Below, one piece after another: positions 39,200-49,328 of a DNA stretch of 64,000 nucleotides. The stretch comes from Pseudoalteromonas flavipulchra NCIMB 2033 = ATCC BAA-314 (GTDB lineage Bacteria; Pseudomonadota; Gammaproteobacteria; Enterobacterales; Alteromonadaceae), in contig JWIH01000019.1 in assembly GCA_000814665.1 (NCBI GenBank), positions 62,001 through 126,000 on the forward strand, given 5' to 3'. The notes under the pieces were generated by a model. It was not told the DNA's origin, did no database searches, and was given only the letters and a program-made list of their open reading frames with translations. A program made the translations under genes and the position numbers. Positions within the stretch are counted from its first letter, which is position 1, and each line of letters starts with the position of its first letter.

Positions 39200-41482
39200 A
39201 TGAACATTTACCAACCTAGATATTCAGCTATCGCGTTGGCTATTACACTCGCAACTCAAGTCAGCCCAGCGGCAGCAGAACAAGCAACACAATCAGAAGG
39301 CAAGCTAGAACGTATTGAAGTCACGGCGCGCAAGACGGTAGAAAACCTTCAAACCGTTCCAGTTGCAGTGACTTCTATCGGTGAAACCGATCTACTTGAA
39401 AATGGCATTTCGGTACTCTCTGAAGTCCAGCAGTTTTCACCCAATACCACGCTTCAAGCTAGCCGTGGCACTAACTCCACCCTCACTGCCTTTATTCGTG
39501 GTGTCGGGCAACAAGACCCATTGTGGGGTTATGAACCTGGTGTCGGCATTTACGTCGATGACATTTATTTGGCAAGGCCGCAAGGGGCTGTACTCGACCT
39601 CCTTGATGTACAACAGGTTGAAGTACTACGAGGACCGCAAGGGACGCTATATGGCAAAAACACCATTGGTGGCGCTATAAAATATGTAACTAAGGAAATG
39701 TCTGGCGATGCGACATTTAACGTGGAGGGAACGGTTGGTAGTTATAATCAACGCGATCTTAAGATCACAGGTCAACTGCCGCTCGTGGAAGACACGCTCT
39801 ACTTAGGTTATGGCTTTGCTACCTTGAATCGAGATGGCTTTGGCGAGTTCAAGGTTTCAACGCTACCCGGCCAAGACAAGGAAAACTACAATAAAGAAAT
39901 TCAAGCTGCGCGGTTAACCTTGGAATATCGTCCAAGCGACGATTTGTTCTTCCGTTTAGCATGGGATAAAACCGACGATGACTCCAACTCTAAAGGGGGT
40001 TATCGCTTGTTGCCGAGCTTACTGACTGACGCCCCCGTGCCTGACAGCGTATTTGATTCTTACACCAGTATGCCAACTTGGAATAAAGTCGAGCTTGAGG
40101 GATATAGTTTGACCGCTCGTTGGGATCTTTCTGACGCTACCACAATAAAATACATCGGTGCTAGCCGAGATAGTTACTCCCCGACCAATATCGACTTTGA
40201 TAATACGCCATTACGGATCTTTGATGTACCCGCCATTTACGATGATGAGCAAACCACGCATGAGATACAGCTAAGCCATGCAGGTAACGGCTATAAATTT
40301 GTCTCAGGTCTATATTATTACGATGGCGAGTCGTGCGGCCAATTCCAAGCAATTTTAGAAGTGTTAGGACAAAGCTTGGGCGCACCAGGCCTTACGCGAG
40401 AAGTCAGTGGTTGTAACAACTCAAATAGTAAAGCCGCGTATATTCAAGGCACCATTGATTTAGCAGAGCAGTGGTCGCTCACATTGGGCGCTCGTTACAC
40501 TAAAGACAGCAAAGAAGCACAAGTCAGCAATGGTTTGATCTTTGATGTCGTGTATCCCGAATCAAATTGGATCCCAGGCTACACACGTCCTGCAGGTGAG
40601 CTCGTACCATCAGTGCTCGATGATGAAGAAGATTGGTCACGGTTTACGCCAAGAGTGGGAGTGGAATATCAATACAACCGCGATATCATGTTCTTTGCCA
40701 GCTATGCTCAAGGATTTAAATCCGGCACCTTCAACCCCAGAGCCAGCACCGCAGAGCCTGCTGCAGACCCTGAAATCGTAGATTCATTCGAAATTGGTAT
40801 GAAAAGCGAGTGGCACGATAATCTAAGAGCCAATATCACGCTATTCACGTTAGATCACAAAGACCGCCAATATATTTCCGTATTGCCCGGTGCAACCTCT
40901 GCCGATCTAAACCAACGACTTGGCAACATAGGTAAGTCTACAGCAAATGGTATTGAAGCCGAGCTTAGCTATGTCGCTACAGAGGCGCTGAGTTTTGATG
41001 CCGCGATAGGATATATAGACAGCGACTTCGAAGAGGTACTCGATACTAACCCAGACACGGGTGCGACATTTGACAAATCAGACCGCTTTAGTATTTCTAA
41101 CACCCCAGATTTAACTTTTAACTTTGGGGCGACATACAAGCTCTACAGTGATATTGGCGATTGGGTGTTCAATGCCAGCTACTACCATCGTGGTGATTAT
41201 GTTTTATTTGAGGAAGATAGCCTACTGACACAGGATAGCTATGGTTTAGTCAATCTGAGTATTAATTGGTATAGCACAGATGGCAATTGGCGTGTTGGTC
41301 TTCATGGGAAAAACCTGACCGATGAAGAATATATGATAGGAGGCTATCAATTCGTGACACCAGACCCGAGCGATCCGAGTAATGTGAGTAAGTACACGCC
41401 GGGGCTTGGTGGTGATAATACCTTGATAGGCTACTTTGGCGACCCCAGAACCGTTTCGCTTACCGTGGGTTATCGTTTTTAG
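39200..41482 (+). CDS. TonB-dependent outer membrane receptor
   Basis: Outer membrane transporter of 760 residues. A signal peptide ending PAAA is followed by a TonB box (ERIEVTARK, residues 37-45), a plug domain (VPVAVTSIGETDLLENG; LRGPQGTLYGKNTIGGAI) and a 22-strand barrel ending in TVGYRF. ATG at 39200 has TAGGGA upstream; an earlier GTG would spoil the signal peptide. It faces the 3-hydroxybutyrate operon and probably takes up its substrate, perhaps an ester or oligomer. The substrate cannot be told from sequence alone. Confidence 0.92.
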   Translation: MNIYQPRYSAIALAITLATQVSPAAAEQATQSEGKLERIEVTARKTVENLQTVPVAVTSIGETDLLENGISVLSEVQQFSPNTTLQASRGTNSTLTAFIRGVGQQDPLWGYEPGVGIYVDDIYLARPQGAVLDLLDVQQVEVLRGPQGTLYGKNTIGGAIKYVTKEMSGDATFNVEGTVGSYNQRDLKITGQLPLVEDTLYLGYGFATLNRDGFGEFKVSTLPGQDKENYNKEIQAARLTLEYRPSDDLFFRLAWDKTDDDSNSKGGYRLLPSLLTDAPVPDSVFDSYTSMPTWNKVELEGYSLTARWDLSDATTIKYIGASRDSYSPTNIDFDNTPLRIFDVPAIYDDEQTTHEIQLSHAGNGYKFVSGLYYYDGESCGQFQAILEVLGQSLGAPGLTREVSGCNNSNSKAAYIQGTIDLAEQWSLTLGARYTKDSKEAQVSNGLIFDVVYPESNWIPGYTRPAGELVPSVLDDEEDWSRFTPRVGVEYQYNRDIMFFASYAQGFKSGTFNPRASTAEPAADPEIVDSFEIGMKSEWHDNLRANITLFTLDHKDRQYISVLPGATSADLNQRLGNIGKSTANGIEAELSYVATEALSFDAAIGYIDSDFEEVLDTNPDTGATFDKSDRFSISNTPDLTFNFGATYKLYSDIGDWVFNASYYHRGDYVLFEEDSLLTQDSYGLVNLSINWYSTDGNWRVGLHGKNLTDEEYMIGGYQFVTPDPSDPSNVSKYTPGLGGDNTLIGYFGDPRTVSLTVGYRF

Positions 41483-41490
41483 CACTGAAA

Positions 41491-41513
41491 GCGAGGCTGC
41501 AAGGGAGCCTCGC
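41491..41513 (+). terminator. Hairpin after the TonB receptor gene
   Basis: An 8-bp perfect stem GCGAGGCT / AGCCTCGC with a 7-base loop. There is no clear T-run, so termination strength is uncertain. Confidence 0.5.
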
Positions 41514-41579
41514 TATCTCAATCACTTGATGTAGTTTTAGAAATACCCTATAACAACGGATACTAGGAGTTAGTTAAGG

Positions 41580-42245
41580 ATGTCTCAGGTGCAAGCAATC
41601 ATCGCTGATGACCACCCATTATTTCGCAGCGCACTCAAACAAGCCGCTGCACAAGCGATTGGTCATGACCCTATCAAAGAAGCCAGTACCTTAGACAGCT
41701 TATTCGAGATGTTGATCGCGCATCCTGAAACAGAGCTAGTATTTTTGGACTTATCTATTCCTGGCGCGAAAGGTCTCGAGGGTCTTGCCCGGTTAAGAAA
41801 TCAATACCCAGACATATTGGTGATCATGGTTTCAGCCAACGAATCGGCAGCCATTATTAGCCAATGCATTGCCCTCGGGGCAAGCGCTTATATTCCCAAG
41901 TCTTCCTCACTAGAGGTGATCAGTGGTGCCATCAAGCTCGTTATTGAAGGAGAAACTTGGTTACCCGAAATCGTGGATATCGCGCCTGAAAATGACAGCG
42001 AACAAGCGCAATTTGCGCGTAATTTAGAAAAGCTAACTCCCCAGCAATATCGAGTATTAACCATGATTGCCGATGGCCTTTTGAATAAGCAGATTGCGTA
42101 TGCAATGTCGATTCAAGAGACCACCATCAAACAGCATGTTTCAGCTATTTTAAAAAAGCTCAATGTGTATAACCGCACCCAAGCTGGGATCCTCTTTAAT
42201 CAGCTGGCCACGGATGTACATCTCGACGATGAAGCGAGCACATAA
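41580..42245 (+). CDS. crbR: CrbR/ErdR-like NarL-family response regulator
   Basis: DNA-binding response regulator of 221 residues. The receiver has D10/D11 and phospho-acceptor D57 in LVFLDLSIPGAKG, and the LuxR-type helix-turn-helix (LTPQQYRVLTMIADGLLNKQIAYAMSIQETTIKQHVSAILKKL) starts near residue 151. CrbR in Vibrio and ErdR in Pseudomonas activate acetyl-CoA synthetase and C2 metabolism together with the CrbS/MxtR kinase. The gene for such a kinase follows, convergent and 4 bp away. The orthology call rests on similarity of both partners. Confidence 0.8.
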   Translation: MSQVQAIIADDHPLFRSALKQAAAQAIGHDPIKEASTLDSLFEMLIAHPETELVFLDLSIPGAKGLEGLARLRNQYPDILVIMVSANESAAIISQCIALGASAYIPKSSSLEVISGAIKLVIEGETWLPEIVDIAPENDSEQAQFARNLEKLTPQQYRVLTMIADGLLNKQIAYAMSIQETTIKQHVSAILKKLNVYNRTQAGILFNQLATDVHLDDEAST

Positions 42246-42249
42246 ACAA

Positions 42250-45200
42250 CTAGATTAGTCGCTTAATCATGCGCTTTAGGGCAGGCGTTTTAAGTGGCTT
42301 ATAGAGTAATGGGATCCCTGCATCACTCACTCGCTCTCGGATGGCCTCGTCGTGGTTAGCTGTGTTAATAATGATTGCCATATCATCAAGCGCAAGCGCT
42401 GCTATTACCTCAAGTCCAGTGACACCATGATCAAGCTGATAATCCGCGATCAGCATATCAGCCCGGCTCGTTGCTTGCAGCGCGCTAAGCTCTGCCTCAT
42501 CTCGCGCCACAGCCACCTGACACCCCCAACTCAGTAATACTTGAGATAGTGCATTAAGCGCGTTGGCATCATTATCTAGCAACCAAATAGACAGACCCGA
42601 TAATTGCGAATCACCGCTGGGCTTGTCAGCGGTTACTTCGGTCTTTTGATCCGTCTGCATTCCATAACTTGACAGTGTTAAGGTAAATTGCGTGCCTTTA
42701 TTAAGTTGTGAGCCAAGGGTGATGGGTATTTCCAACACTTCGCAAATTCGTTTACTGATCGCAAGTCCAAGTCCTAACCCCTGCGCCAGCTCTTTACTAT
42801 GCAGCTGTTTAAACTCTTGAAATATGGCGTCCTGATCTTGCTTTGCAATGCCCACGCCTGTGTCTTCAACAATGATAGAAACACTCTCCCCCTGACATTC
42901 AGCGATAAGTCTTACCGTACCAGACTCAGTGTAACGGATAGCGTTACTCAGTAAGTTTCCCAATACCCTTTTTAGCAGTGCTTTATCGGTGTAGAGCATG
43001 GCATCACAAACCTGCACCGCAAACGCTAACCCTTTGTCTTTCGCAACCGCCCCATATTCGTTTTCCAATGGTTCCAGCAGTGACGACAACGCAAAGCGCG
43101 AGCGATTAACCTTAAACGCCCCAGCCTCTAACTTTGTTAGCTCAAGAATACTCGACAACAGTTCTTCAGCACTTGCCAATGAACTTTTGATGCTTTGCGA
43201 AAGCTCAGCTAAGTCGGTCCCTTGGGCCTTTTCACTCATCAATGAACAAAACAGGCTCGCTGCGTTAAATGGCTGTAACAGATCATGACTCGCTGCAGCG
43301 AAAAAGCGGGTCTTACTCTCCGTTGCATGCTCCGCTTGGCGTTTCGCCGAAGATAAAGCACGGTTGGCGTCTATCAAGTCTTTGGTCCTCGCCGCGACCG
43401 TTTCTTCTAGATTTACATTAGCTTGCTCTAGTAAGGATTGTTGTTTTACAAACTCGGTGATATCCGTATAGGTCGTTACAAATCCACCTCCAGGCAATGG
43501 GTTACCTTGCATTTCAAACACTCGGCCATCGTGATGTTCGCGGCGGTAGCGATAAGCATTGCCTCGTCGTAAATGTGATAGACGCTTCTCTACTTGCTGC
43601 TCGACATCAGCATCACCAAATAGTCCACGCTGCGCATTGTAACGAATAAGCTCAGCCACAGGACGCCCAATAAACAGCGCATTGTCTGGATAATTAAACA
43701 TTTCTGCGTAGCGCTGGTTCCAAGCGACCAATTGCAGTTGACTATCTACTACACTTATCCCCTGACTGACGTTTTCTATCGTCGACTGTAGTAAATCGCG
43801 ATTAAAACGTAGCACCTGTGACGCTTCATCGACAAATTCTGCAACTTGCTCTAAAGGTTGGCGTTTTTCATCTTTGGCGACATCTAAAATCAGTTTCGCA
43901 GATGCCCCACCAACGAGCGTCGACATTTCCCGCTCGATCATATTTTCAACTTGCAATGGCGCTGGCAGTTTCCAGTTTGCAGGCTCTTTAGGAAAATGAA
44001 GCTCAACAAGCTGCTGCGCACGCGCTTGCTCGCTAAAGCGCTGCAGTAATGTTGCCAAGTCTTGGTAACTCAATACCGTGTTAGCGGACTGTGTAGATTT
44101 GGACGGCATTACAAATTTATTGCTTTGTAAGCGCTCAGCAAGACGTGCAGATGAAATAAACGGCACCAGCAAATAAACCAACAAATTTGCACTTAAAGAG
44201 ATCAGGACGGACTGGCTAGTACTGTCTAACCCCAGACCCAAAAAGTCTAAAGGTGCTAACCATGTGATATTCAAAGGTCCCGCGCTCAACCAGTGACTTT
44301 CGAAGTTAAAGCCACTAATGAGGCTCGGTAACAACAGCGTGTAAAACCAAATAGCAAACCCAGTCACAATCCCCAATTGCGCGCCTAAGCATGAAGCCCC
44401 ACGCCACCATAAACCAACCACCATCGCGGGCGCAAACTGCGCAACCAAGGCAAATGACATGAGCCCCATATTGGCCAACGTGTTGCCCTCAGCCAGCACG
44501 CGATGACTGGCGTAACTCAATAATAAAATGCCAACAATAACCACCCGTCGAGCATTGAGCAGATTAAACTTAGATAAACCCCGATGGCTCGAATTTAACT
44601 GCGAGCGGCGCAACAAAAATTGATTGATAAAGTCATTGGTGATCATAATCGATAGCACAATGGCTGAGACTATCACCATGCTCGTCGCCGCAGAGAACCC
44701 TCCTAAAAAGGCTATCAAAGCGACTAAAGGTGCATCAGATCCCAGTGGTAAGGCAAGCACAAACGTATCGTAGCCAACATCTTGACCATTAAAATACACC
44801 AGCCCGGCATAGGCGATTGGCAAAATAAATAAATTAATCAGCAACAAATAAACGGGAAACAACCAGCGTGCGGTCTTAAATTGGTTTTGTTCATCATATT
44901 CAATAAAAGAGGTATGAAACTGCCTCGGCAAACACAACGTTGCCAATACCCCTAAAAGAACATGAACTAAATAAACATAGGTTGGGCTAGCCGATGCCTC
45001 TATTTGCTTGGTAATTCCCTGCTGCTCCGCCTGGTTAAATAAATGAGTAGGTGATTCAAAGAGCACAAAACAGACATAGACACCAACGGCAATAAACGCC
45101 AGCAACTTAACTAATGACTCAAAGGCGATTGCAGTCATCAATCCTGGGTTATGCTCACTCGGTCTCAGCCTACGTGTGCCAAACAAAATAGCAAAAAGGG

Positions 45201-45708
45201 CTAACAGCAAGGTGATATAAAAAGTACTATCCTGCCAAAACGCGACACTCACCCGCTGGGTGTCGCTTGTTAGCATACCGATACTGGCGCTGGTAGCATT
45301 AAGCTGAAGGGCAATATAGGGCACGACCGCAATAACAGAGATCAGAGAAATGAGTCCAGACAAACTAGAGGAATTACCGTAACGCGTGGCAGTAAAGTCC
45401 GCCATGGAGGTGAGCTGCTGCTGGCGGCATATTTCAGCAATTCGTGTGTAGACTTGCCAACCAAATATAAACAGTAAAATCGTGCCAACATAAGTTGGAG
45501 CAAGCCACCAGCCATTATTTGCAGCTTGCGCGGTAGTACCAAAAAACGCCCAAGAGGTGCAATACACTCCAAGTGACAAGGCATAGGTGACTTGCTTGGC
45601 ACGATAAGACCTAAATTTAGTACTCGCCCTATCTGCGCCCCATGCAATGGTAAATAAAAGCGCTAAATACAGCAGCGCAATAAGACTGATTAGCCCGATA
45701 GAAAACAT
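42250..45708 (-). CDS. crbS: CrbS-like hybrid kinase with sodium/solute symporter domain
   Basis: Large membrane protein of 1152 residues. An SLC5/sodium-solute symporter domain of about 13 helices (1 to about 520) is joined to a linker, a PAS domain (about 640-745; NVSQGISVVDSQLQLVAWNQRY), HisKA with SHDLLQPF (His near 808), HATPase (NAIRYTESG, VEDTGVGIAKQ) and a C-terminal receiver with Asp in MLIADYQLDHG near 1085. This is the CrbS/CbrA/MxtR layout, which links transport or sensing of a small carboxylate to a NarL-type regulator. It is convergent with crbR. Confidence 0.86.
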   Translation of the reverse strand: MFSIGLISLIALLYLALLFTIAWGADRASTKFRSYRAKQVTYALSLGVYCTSWAFFGTTAQAANNGWWLAPTYVGTILLFIFGWQVYTRIAEICRQQQLTSMADFTATRYGNSSSLSGLISLISVIAVVPYIALQLNATSASIGMLTSDTQRVSVAFWQDSTFYITLLLALFAILFGTRRLRPSEHNPGLMTAIAFESLVKLLAFIAVGVYVCFVLFESPTHLFNQAEQQGITKQIEASASPTYVYLVHVLLGVLATLCLPRQFHTSFIEYDEQNQFKTARWLFPVYLLLINLFILPIAYAGLVYFNGQDVGYDTFVLALPLGSDAPLVALIAFLGGFSAATSMVIVSAIVLSIMITNDFINQFLLRRSQLNSSHRGLSKFNLLNARRVVIVGILLLSYASHRVLAEGNTLANMGLMSFALVAQFAPAMVVGLWWRGASCLGAQLGIVTGFAIWFYTLLLPSLISGFNFESHWLSAGPLNITWLAPLDFLGLGLDSTSQSVLISLSANLLVYLLVPFISSARLAERLQSNKFVMPSKSTQSANTVLSYQDLATLLQRFSEQARAQQLVELHFPKEPANWKLPAPLQVENMIEREMSTLVGGASAKLILDVAKDEKRQPLEQVAEFVDEASQVLRFNRDLLQSTIENVSQGISVVDSQLQLVAWNQRYAEMFNYPDNALFIGRPVAELIRYNAQRGLFGDADVEQQVEKRLSHLRRGNAYRYRREHHDGRVFEMQGNPLPGGGFVTTYTDITEFVKQQSLLEQANVNLEETVAARTKDLIDANRALSSAKRQAEHATESKTRFFAAASHDLLQPFNAASLFCSLMSEKAQGTDLAELSQSIKSSLASAEELLSSILELTKLEAGAFKVNRSRFALSSLLEPLENEYGAVAKDKGLAFAVQVCDAMLYTDKALLKRVLGNLLSNAIRYTESGTVRLIAECQGESVSIIVEDTGVGIAKQDQDAIFQEFKQLHSKELAQGLGLGLAISKRICEVLEIPITLGSQLNKGTQFTLTLSSYGMQTDQKTEVTADKPSGDSQLSGLSIWLLDNDANALNALSQVLLSWGCQVAVARDEAELSALQATSRADMLIADYQLDHGVTGLEVIAALALDDMAIIINTANHDEAIRERVSDAGIPLLYKPLKTPALKRMIKRLI

Positions 45709-45805
45709 AACTGTGATGATTTTTTATTGTTTGCTCTAGCATAACGGCTGTACAGTAAAAAGACAGCACACTTTAGTGCTATTCCCCAATGCTTAGTATC
45801 ATCAC

Positions 45806-47764
45806 TTATAACCTAAAACTGCTGACCGATTTATCCAGTGCACGGGATAAAGACAGCAGCGACAATGCTTCATCTGACGCTCGCTCGGCTCCGGTTGCTG
45901 TCTCCTGCGCGGTTTCGCTGATTTCTGTCACACTTTGCGAAAGTTGCTGTGTAACCGTGTTTTGCTCCTCAGAAGCACTGGCTATTTGCAGGTTCATATC
46001 TTTAATCGTACTCACAGAGGAAGAAATCGCTTGTAACACTTCATCCGTTTTCGCTGATTTGTCTGCTGTATCTTTAGCATCTTTCACATTCTCTCGCATC
46101 ATGCCAACGGAGCGCTTCGCTTCATTTTGCAACTTAGAGATCATCTCCTGAATTTCGTCCGTGCTCTTTTGGGTGCGACTCGCAAGGCTTCTCACCTCGT
46201 CGGCCACTACAGCAAAGCCTCGCCCTTGTTCACCAGCTCTTGCGGCTTCAATTGCTGCGTTGAGCGCCAACAAATTAGTTTGCTCCGCTATACCCCTGAT
46301 AACATCCAAAATAGAACCTACCGACTCTGTTTCTTGTTCAAGATTCTCAATGGTTTTACTAACATTTTCTATTTTACCTACTAAACCTTCCATTGCTTGC
46401 TGTGTTGCAACGACAACTTGAACACCTGAATTAGATTGAGAATCCGCATCGGTCGCGGCATCCGCTGCGAGTTGAGCACTTTGGGTTATCTCAGCAATCG
46501 TAGCAGCCATTTCATTCATCGAAACAGCACTATGACTGAGTTGCTCCATTTGGTTGTCCGCCCCTTGTTTAGACTGGGAGGTGATAGCACTAAGTGTTTC
46601 CGACGAGGAAGATAGTGCATGTGTAGAACTTTGGATTTCTGCAATGATGGCTTTTAGTTTGTCAGCCATATCACGCATTGCCAAATAAATACCGCTGACC
46701 GATTCCCCCCTGTCAAACTGTATTGTGAGGTCGCCACTGGCTATCCTTGATGCCACTTCCGCGATTTCTTTTGGCTCCCCACCAATAGGGGCTTTGATTA
46801 GTCGTGTGATATACCAACTTAAAAAGCAGCCTAACAAAATCACCACAACAGATACTGCAATAATAATTGTTACTGTCTTCCTGCTCTCACTTTGAGCTAT
46901 GGGACCTAATTCATCCTGTCTTTCCTTGATCGATTCTTTCACACGTGCCAAATACTCTGCGATATTTTGGCCATTAATATTTAGTACTTCGGTAATCAGT
47001 CGATTTCTCTCTGTGATAATATCTTGTACTTCTCTCACTCCATCTAAGTAGCGTTCTCCTGATTGTTCTATATCAAACAGTAAATTTTTTGCATTTTCAT
47101 TCATAAACCTAGACTTAGACTTAGACTGAGTTAGAAACATCTTCTCTTGCTTTAGTTCATCCATGGCTCTGTTGTAGTCATTTAACTGGTTACTCACTAA
47201 GAATTTCGTTACGAAAAGTCTTCCTAGCAGCAGCTTTTCCTGCATATGTGTAGCAGCCGCAAGTCCTTCAAAGTCACTCATATCAATGCTAGATTCTATT
47301 AATTGCGAAATATTCTTGCGCATTTGAGGGCCTATTTTATCCAGCCCGTCATGAACCACAGTATTTCTACGACCATAAAGTGCCATAATCTCCCTAAAAG
47401 CAGTTTCATATGTAACCAAAGCTGTTTCACTTTTTTCAATAAGCTGCTTGCTTTCTTTTTGATTAAGGGCCTCCTTGGCTTCTGCTAATGCATCATGTAA
47501 AAGTTTCACTTTCTGTTCAAATTGTTCAATATCGTCTTTTGATTGCTGCTTCAAATAATTCAGCACACTGATCCTAAGTGAGAGCAAGTTCGCTTCCAAT
47601 GTACTTGCTAGATTGCTCGCTCTTGCCAAAGAGCGATACTCAACAAAATTACTATAACCGCCATTCAATCCAATATAAGCGACGCTAGAGAGTGCAACCA
47701 TAAGTACAATCATTACTCCAAATGAAGTAGATAATTGTTGGCTTAACCTTAACTTAGAAAGCAT
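45806..47764 (-). CDS. Methyl-accepting chemotaxis protein with helical bimodular-like sensor
   Basis: Chemoreceptor of about 652 residues. One TM helix (about 10-35), a wholly helical periplasmic region of about 250 residues, second TM helix (about 290-315), HAMP, then the MA signalling domain with the hairpin tip [28 protein letters not shown]. The periplasmic size and helicity fit the HBM (helical bimodular) class, whose known member McpS senses TCA intermediates and acetate; the ligand here is unknown. ATG at 47764 with AGGTG is preferred over upstream starts. It sits where the spc ribosomal operon would be expected. Confidence 0.88.
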   Translation of the reverse strand: MLSKLRLSQQLSTSFGVMIVLMVALSSVAYIGLNGGYSNFVEYRSLARASNLASTLEANLLSLRISVLNYLKQQSKDDIEQFEQKVKLLHDALAEAKEALNQKESKQLIEKSETALVTYETAFREIMALYGRRNTVVHDGLDKIGPQMRKNISQLIESSIDMSDFEGLAAATHMQEKLLLGRLFVTKFLVSNQLNDYNRAMDELKQEKMFLTQSKSKSRFMNENAKNLLFDIEQSGERYLDGVREVQDIITERNRLITEVLNINGQNIAEYLARVKESIKERQDELGPIAQSESRKTVTIIIAVSVVVILLGCFLSWYITRLIKAPIGGEPKEIAEVASRIASGDLTIQFDRGESVSGIYLAMRDMADKLKAIIAEIQSSTHALSSSSETLSAITSQSKQGADNQMEQLSHSAVSMNEMAATIAEITQSAQLAADAATDADSQSNSGVQVVVATQQAMEGLVGKIENVSKTIENLEQETESVGSILDVIRGIAEQTNLLALNAAIEAARAGEQGRGFAVVADEVRSLASRTQKSTDEIQEMISKLQNEAKRSVGMMRENVKDAKDTADKSAKTDEVLQAISSSVSTIKDMNLQIASASEEQNTVTQQLSQSVTEISETAQETATGAERASDEALSLLSLSRALDKSVSSFRL

Positions 47765-48066
47765 AAAAGCACCTGACATTGTATTTATAGATAAGCCTAT
47801 CAGCATTCATAGATGCCAAAACTATTAGCTTGTATTTAATACAATAATCATTGTCGTGTTTTTTGATTTAGTAAAGAAATGTACCGATTAAAAATCGAAC
47901 AAAGTAAAGTAACGACCTTTAATGCTCCATATTTATGATTGGCTTGTTGAATAAGGAGCGGCGTATTACGTCCAGCACTGCGATAAAGCTATCGACTCTG
48001 GAACAAATAAGTATATAGAGGTAATAACCAACCATCTTCGTTGCGCTCAAACATACATCCAGAAAC
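47765..48066. other. Intergenic region between the MCP gene and the rpsQ remnant
   Basis: About 300 bp of AT-rich sequence. I see no gene, repeat or strong hairpin. It should hold the MCP promoter on the minus strand. Confidence 0.4.
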
Positions 48067-48364
48067 GCAAAAGCCCCAGCAGATGCCGGGGCTTTATAAA
48101 AGTCTAATTTAGTTAAAAACTAAAATTAAGCTTTCTTAGGACGTTCAATCACGTCAACTAGCGTCCAAGATTTTTTCTTAGAGATTGGTGCACATTCGCG
48201 AATAGTCACGACGTCACCTGCTAGTGCTGTGTTGTTTTCATCGTGTGCGTGCAACTTAGTTGTACGCTTGATGCTTTCTTTCTATAAAGAGTACCGTAGA
48301 TCGGGTGTTTAACCTGACGCTCGATAGAAACAACGATTGACTTGTCCATTTTGTCGCTAACTAC
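48067..48364 (-). pseudogene. Partial, frameshifted tandem copy of rpsQ with its terminator
   Basis: This segment repeats 48395-48678 (offset 328, then 314). It carries the rpsQ terminator copy (about 48069-48095), the stop (48126-48128) and codons back to about residue 12. Identity is near-complete except for one T/C change near 48160, one A/C change near 48329, and a 19-nt segment (48274-48292) that replaces AACTT and shifts the frame by +14. The first 11 codons are missing. It cannot make S17. The real rpsQ lies just upstream in the same orientation. Confidence 0.93.
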
Positions 48365-48396
48365 GATAGCGGCTTATAAAAGCTATCCATAAATGC

Positions 48397-48423
48397 AAAA
48401 GCCCCAGCAGATGCCGGGGCTTT
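48397..48423 (-). terminator. S10 operon terminator
   Basis: Stem AAAGCCCC / GGGGCTTT (both with GC core) and T-run on the minus strand, 30 bp after the rpsQ stop. An identical copy lies at 48069-48095 in the pseudogene. Confidence 0.9.
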
Positions 48424-48453
48424 ATAAAAGTCTAATTTAGTTAAAAACTAAAA

Positions 48454-48711
48454 TTAAGCTTTCTTAGGACGTTCAATCACGTCAACTAGCGTCCAAGATT
48501 TTTTCTTAGAGATTGGCGCACATTCGCGAATAGTCACGACGTCACCTGCTAGTGCTGTGTTGTTTTCATCGTGTGCGTGCAACTTAGTTGTACGCTTGAT
48601 GAACTTACCGTAGATCGGGTGTTTAACCTGACGCTCGATAGCAACAACGATTGACTTGTCCATTTTGTCGCTAACTACACGACCTTGAACAGTACGGATC
48701 TTATCGCTCAT
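48454..48711 (-). CDS. rpsQ: 30S ribosomal protein S17
   Basis: Primary 16S rRNA-binding protein of 85 residues (E. coli 84). Motifs [22 protein letters not shown] and [19 protein letters not shown] are intact. It overlaps rpmC by one base and is the last functional gene of the S10 operon. Directly downstream lies a broken copy of the same gene. Confidence 0.98.
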   Translation of the reverse strand: MSDKIRTVQGRVVSDKMDKSIVVAIERQVKHPIYGKFIKRTTKLHAHDENNTALAGDVVTIRECAPISKKKSWTLVDVIERPKKA

Positions 48712-48902
48712 TATGCACCTGCCTTCTGGTTGATAACCGTTTTCACACGCGCAATATTGCGACGTACTTTCTTAAGCTCGTGAGTTTGAGCTAGCTGACC
48801 AGTGCTCGCTTGCATGCGCAGATTGAACTGCTCACGAAGAAGCTCTAGAAGTTCAGCATTTAGCTCTTCTACGCTTTTGTCTTTAAGTTCGCTAGCTTTC
48901 AT
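48711..48902 (-). CDS. rpmC: 50S ribosomal protein L29
   Basis: Small 23S rRNA-binding protein of 63 residues near the polypeptide exit. It has the family helices [21 protein letters not shown] and the [14 protein letters not shown] tail. It overlaps both rplP and rpsQ by one base, showing coupled translation. Confidence 0.98.
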   Translation of the reverse strand: MKASELKDKSVEELNAELLELLREQFNLRMQASTGQLAQTHELKKVRRNIARVKTVINQKAGA

Positions 48903-49315
48903 TACATTACCGTCCGAGTTACAAATGTTGTTTTGAAAGGTAATTTACGAGCAGCTAGGTCGAATGCTTCGCGAGCAAGCTCTTCTGAAACACCTTCCAT
49001 CTCGTAAAGTACTTTACCAGGCTGAATTTCAGCAACCCAGTATTCAACAGAACCTTTACCTTTACCCATACGAACTTCAAGCGGTTTCTCTGTAATTGGC
49101 TTATCTGGGAATACACGGATCCAGATTTTACCTTGACGCTTGACGTGACGTGTCATAGCACGACGAGCTGCTTCGATTTGACGAGCAGTCATACGGCCAC
49201 GGCCAGTCGCTTTCAAGCCGAAAGAACCGAAGCTAACTTTGTTACCGCTGGTAGCCAGACCACGGTTGCGGCCTTTGTGTACCTTACGGAATTTTGTACG
49301 TTTTGGCTGTAACAT
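48902..49315 (-). CDS. rplP: 50S ribosomal protein L16
   Basis: Protein of 137 residues (E. coli 136) near the A-site tRNA. The N-terminus [19 protein letters not shown] and the [23 protein letters not shown] segment are conserved. Position between rpsC and rpmC is standard. Confidence 0.98.
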   Translation of the reverse strand: MLQPKRTKFRKVHKGRNRGLATSGNKVSFGSFGLKATGRGRMTARQIEAARRAMTRHVKRQGKIWIRVFPDKPITEKPLEVRMGKGKGSVEYWVAEIQPGKVLYEMEGVSEELAREAFDLAARKLPFKTTFVTRTVM

Positions 49316-49328
49316 TAGTCGCTACCTC

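Noticed and set aside
48126..48364. A second functional rpsQ
   Set aside because: The copy lacks the first 11 codons and is frameshifted by a 14-base net insertion.
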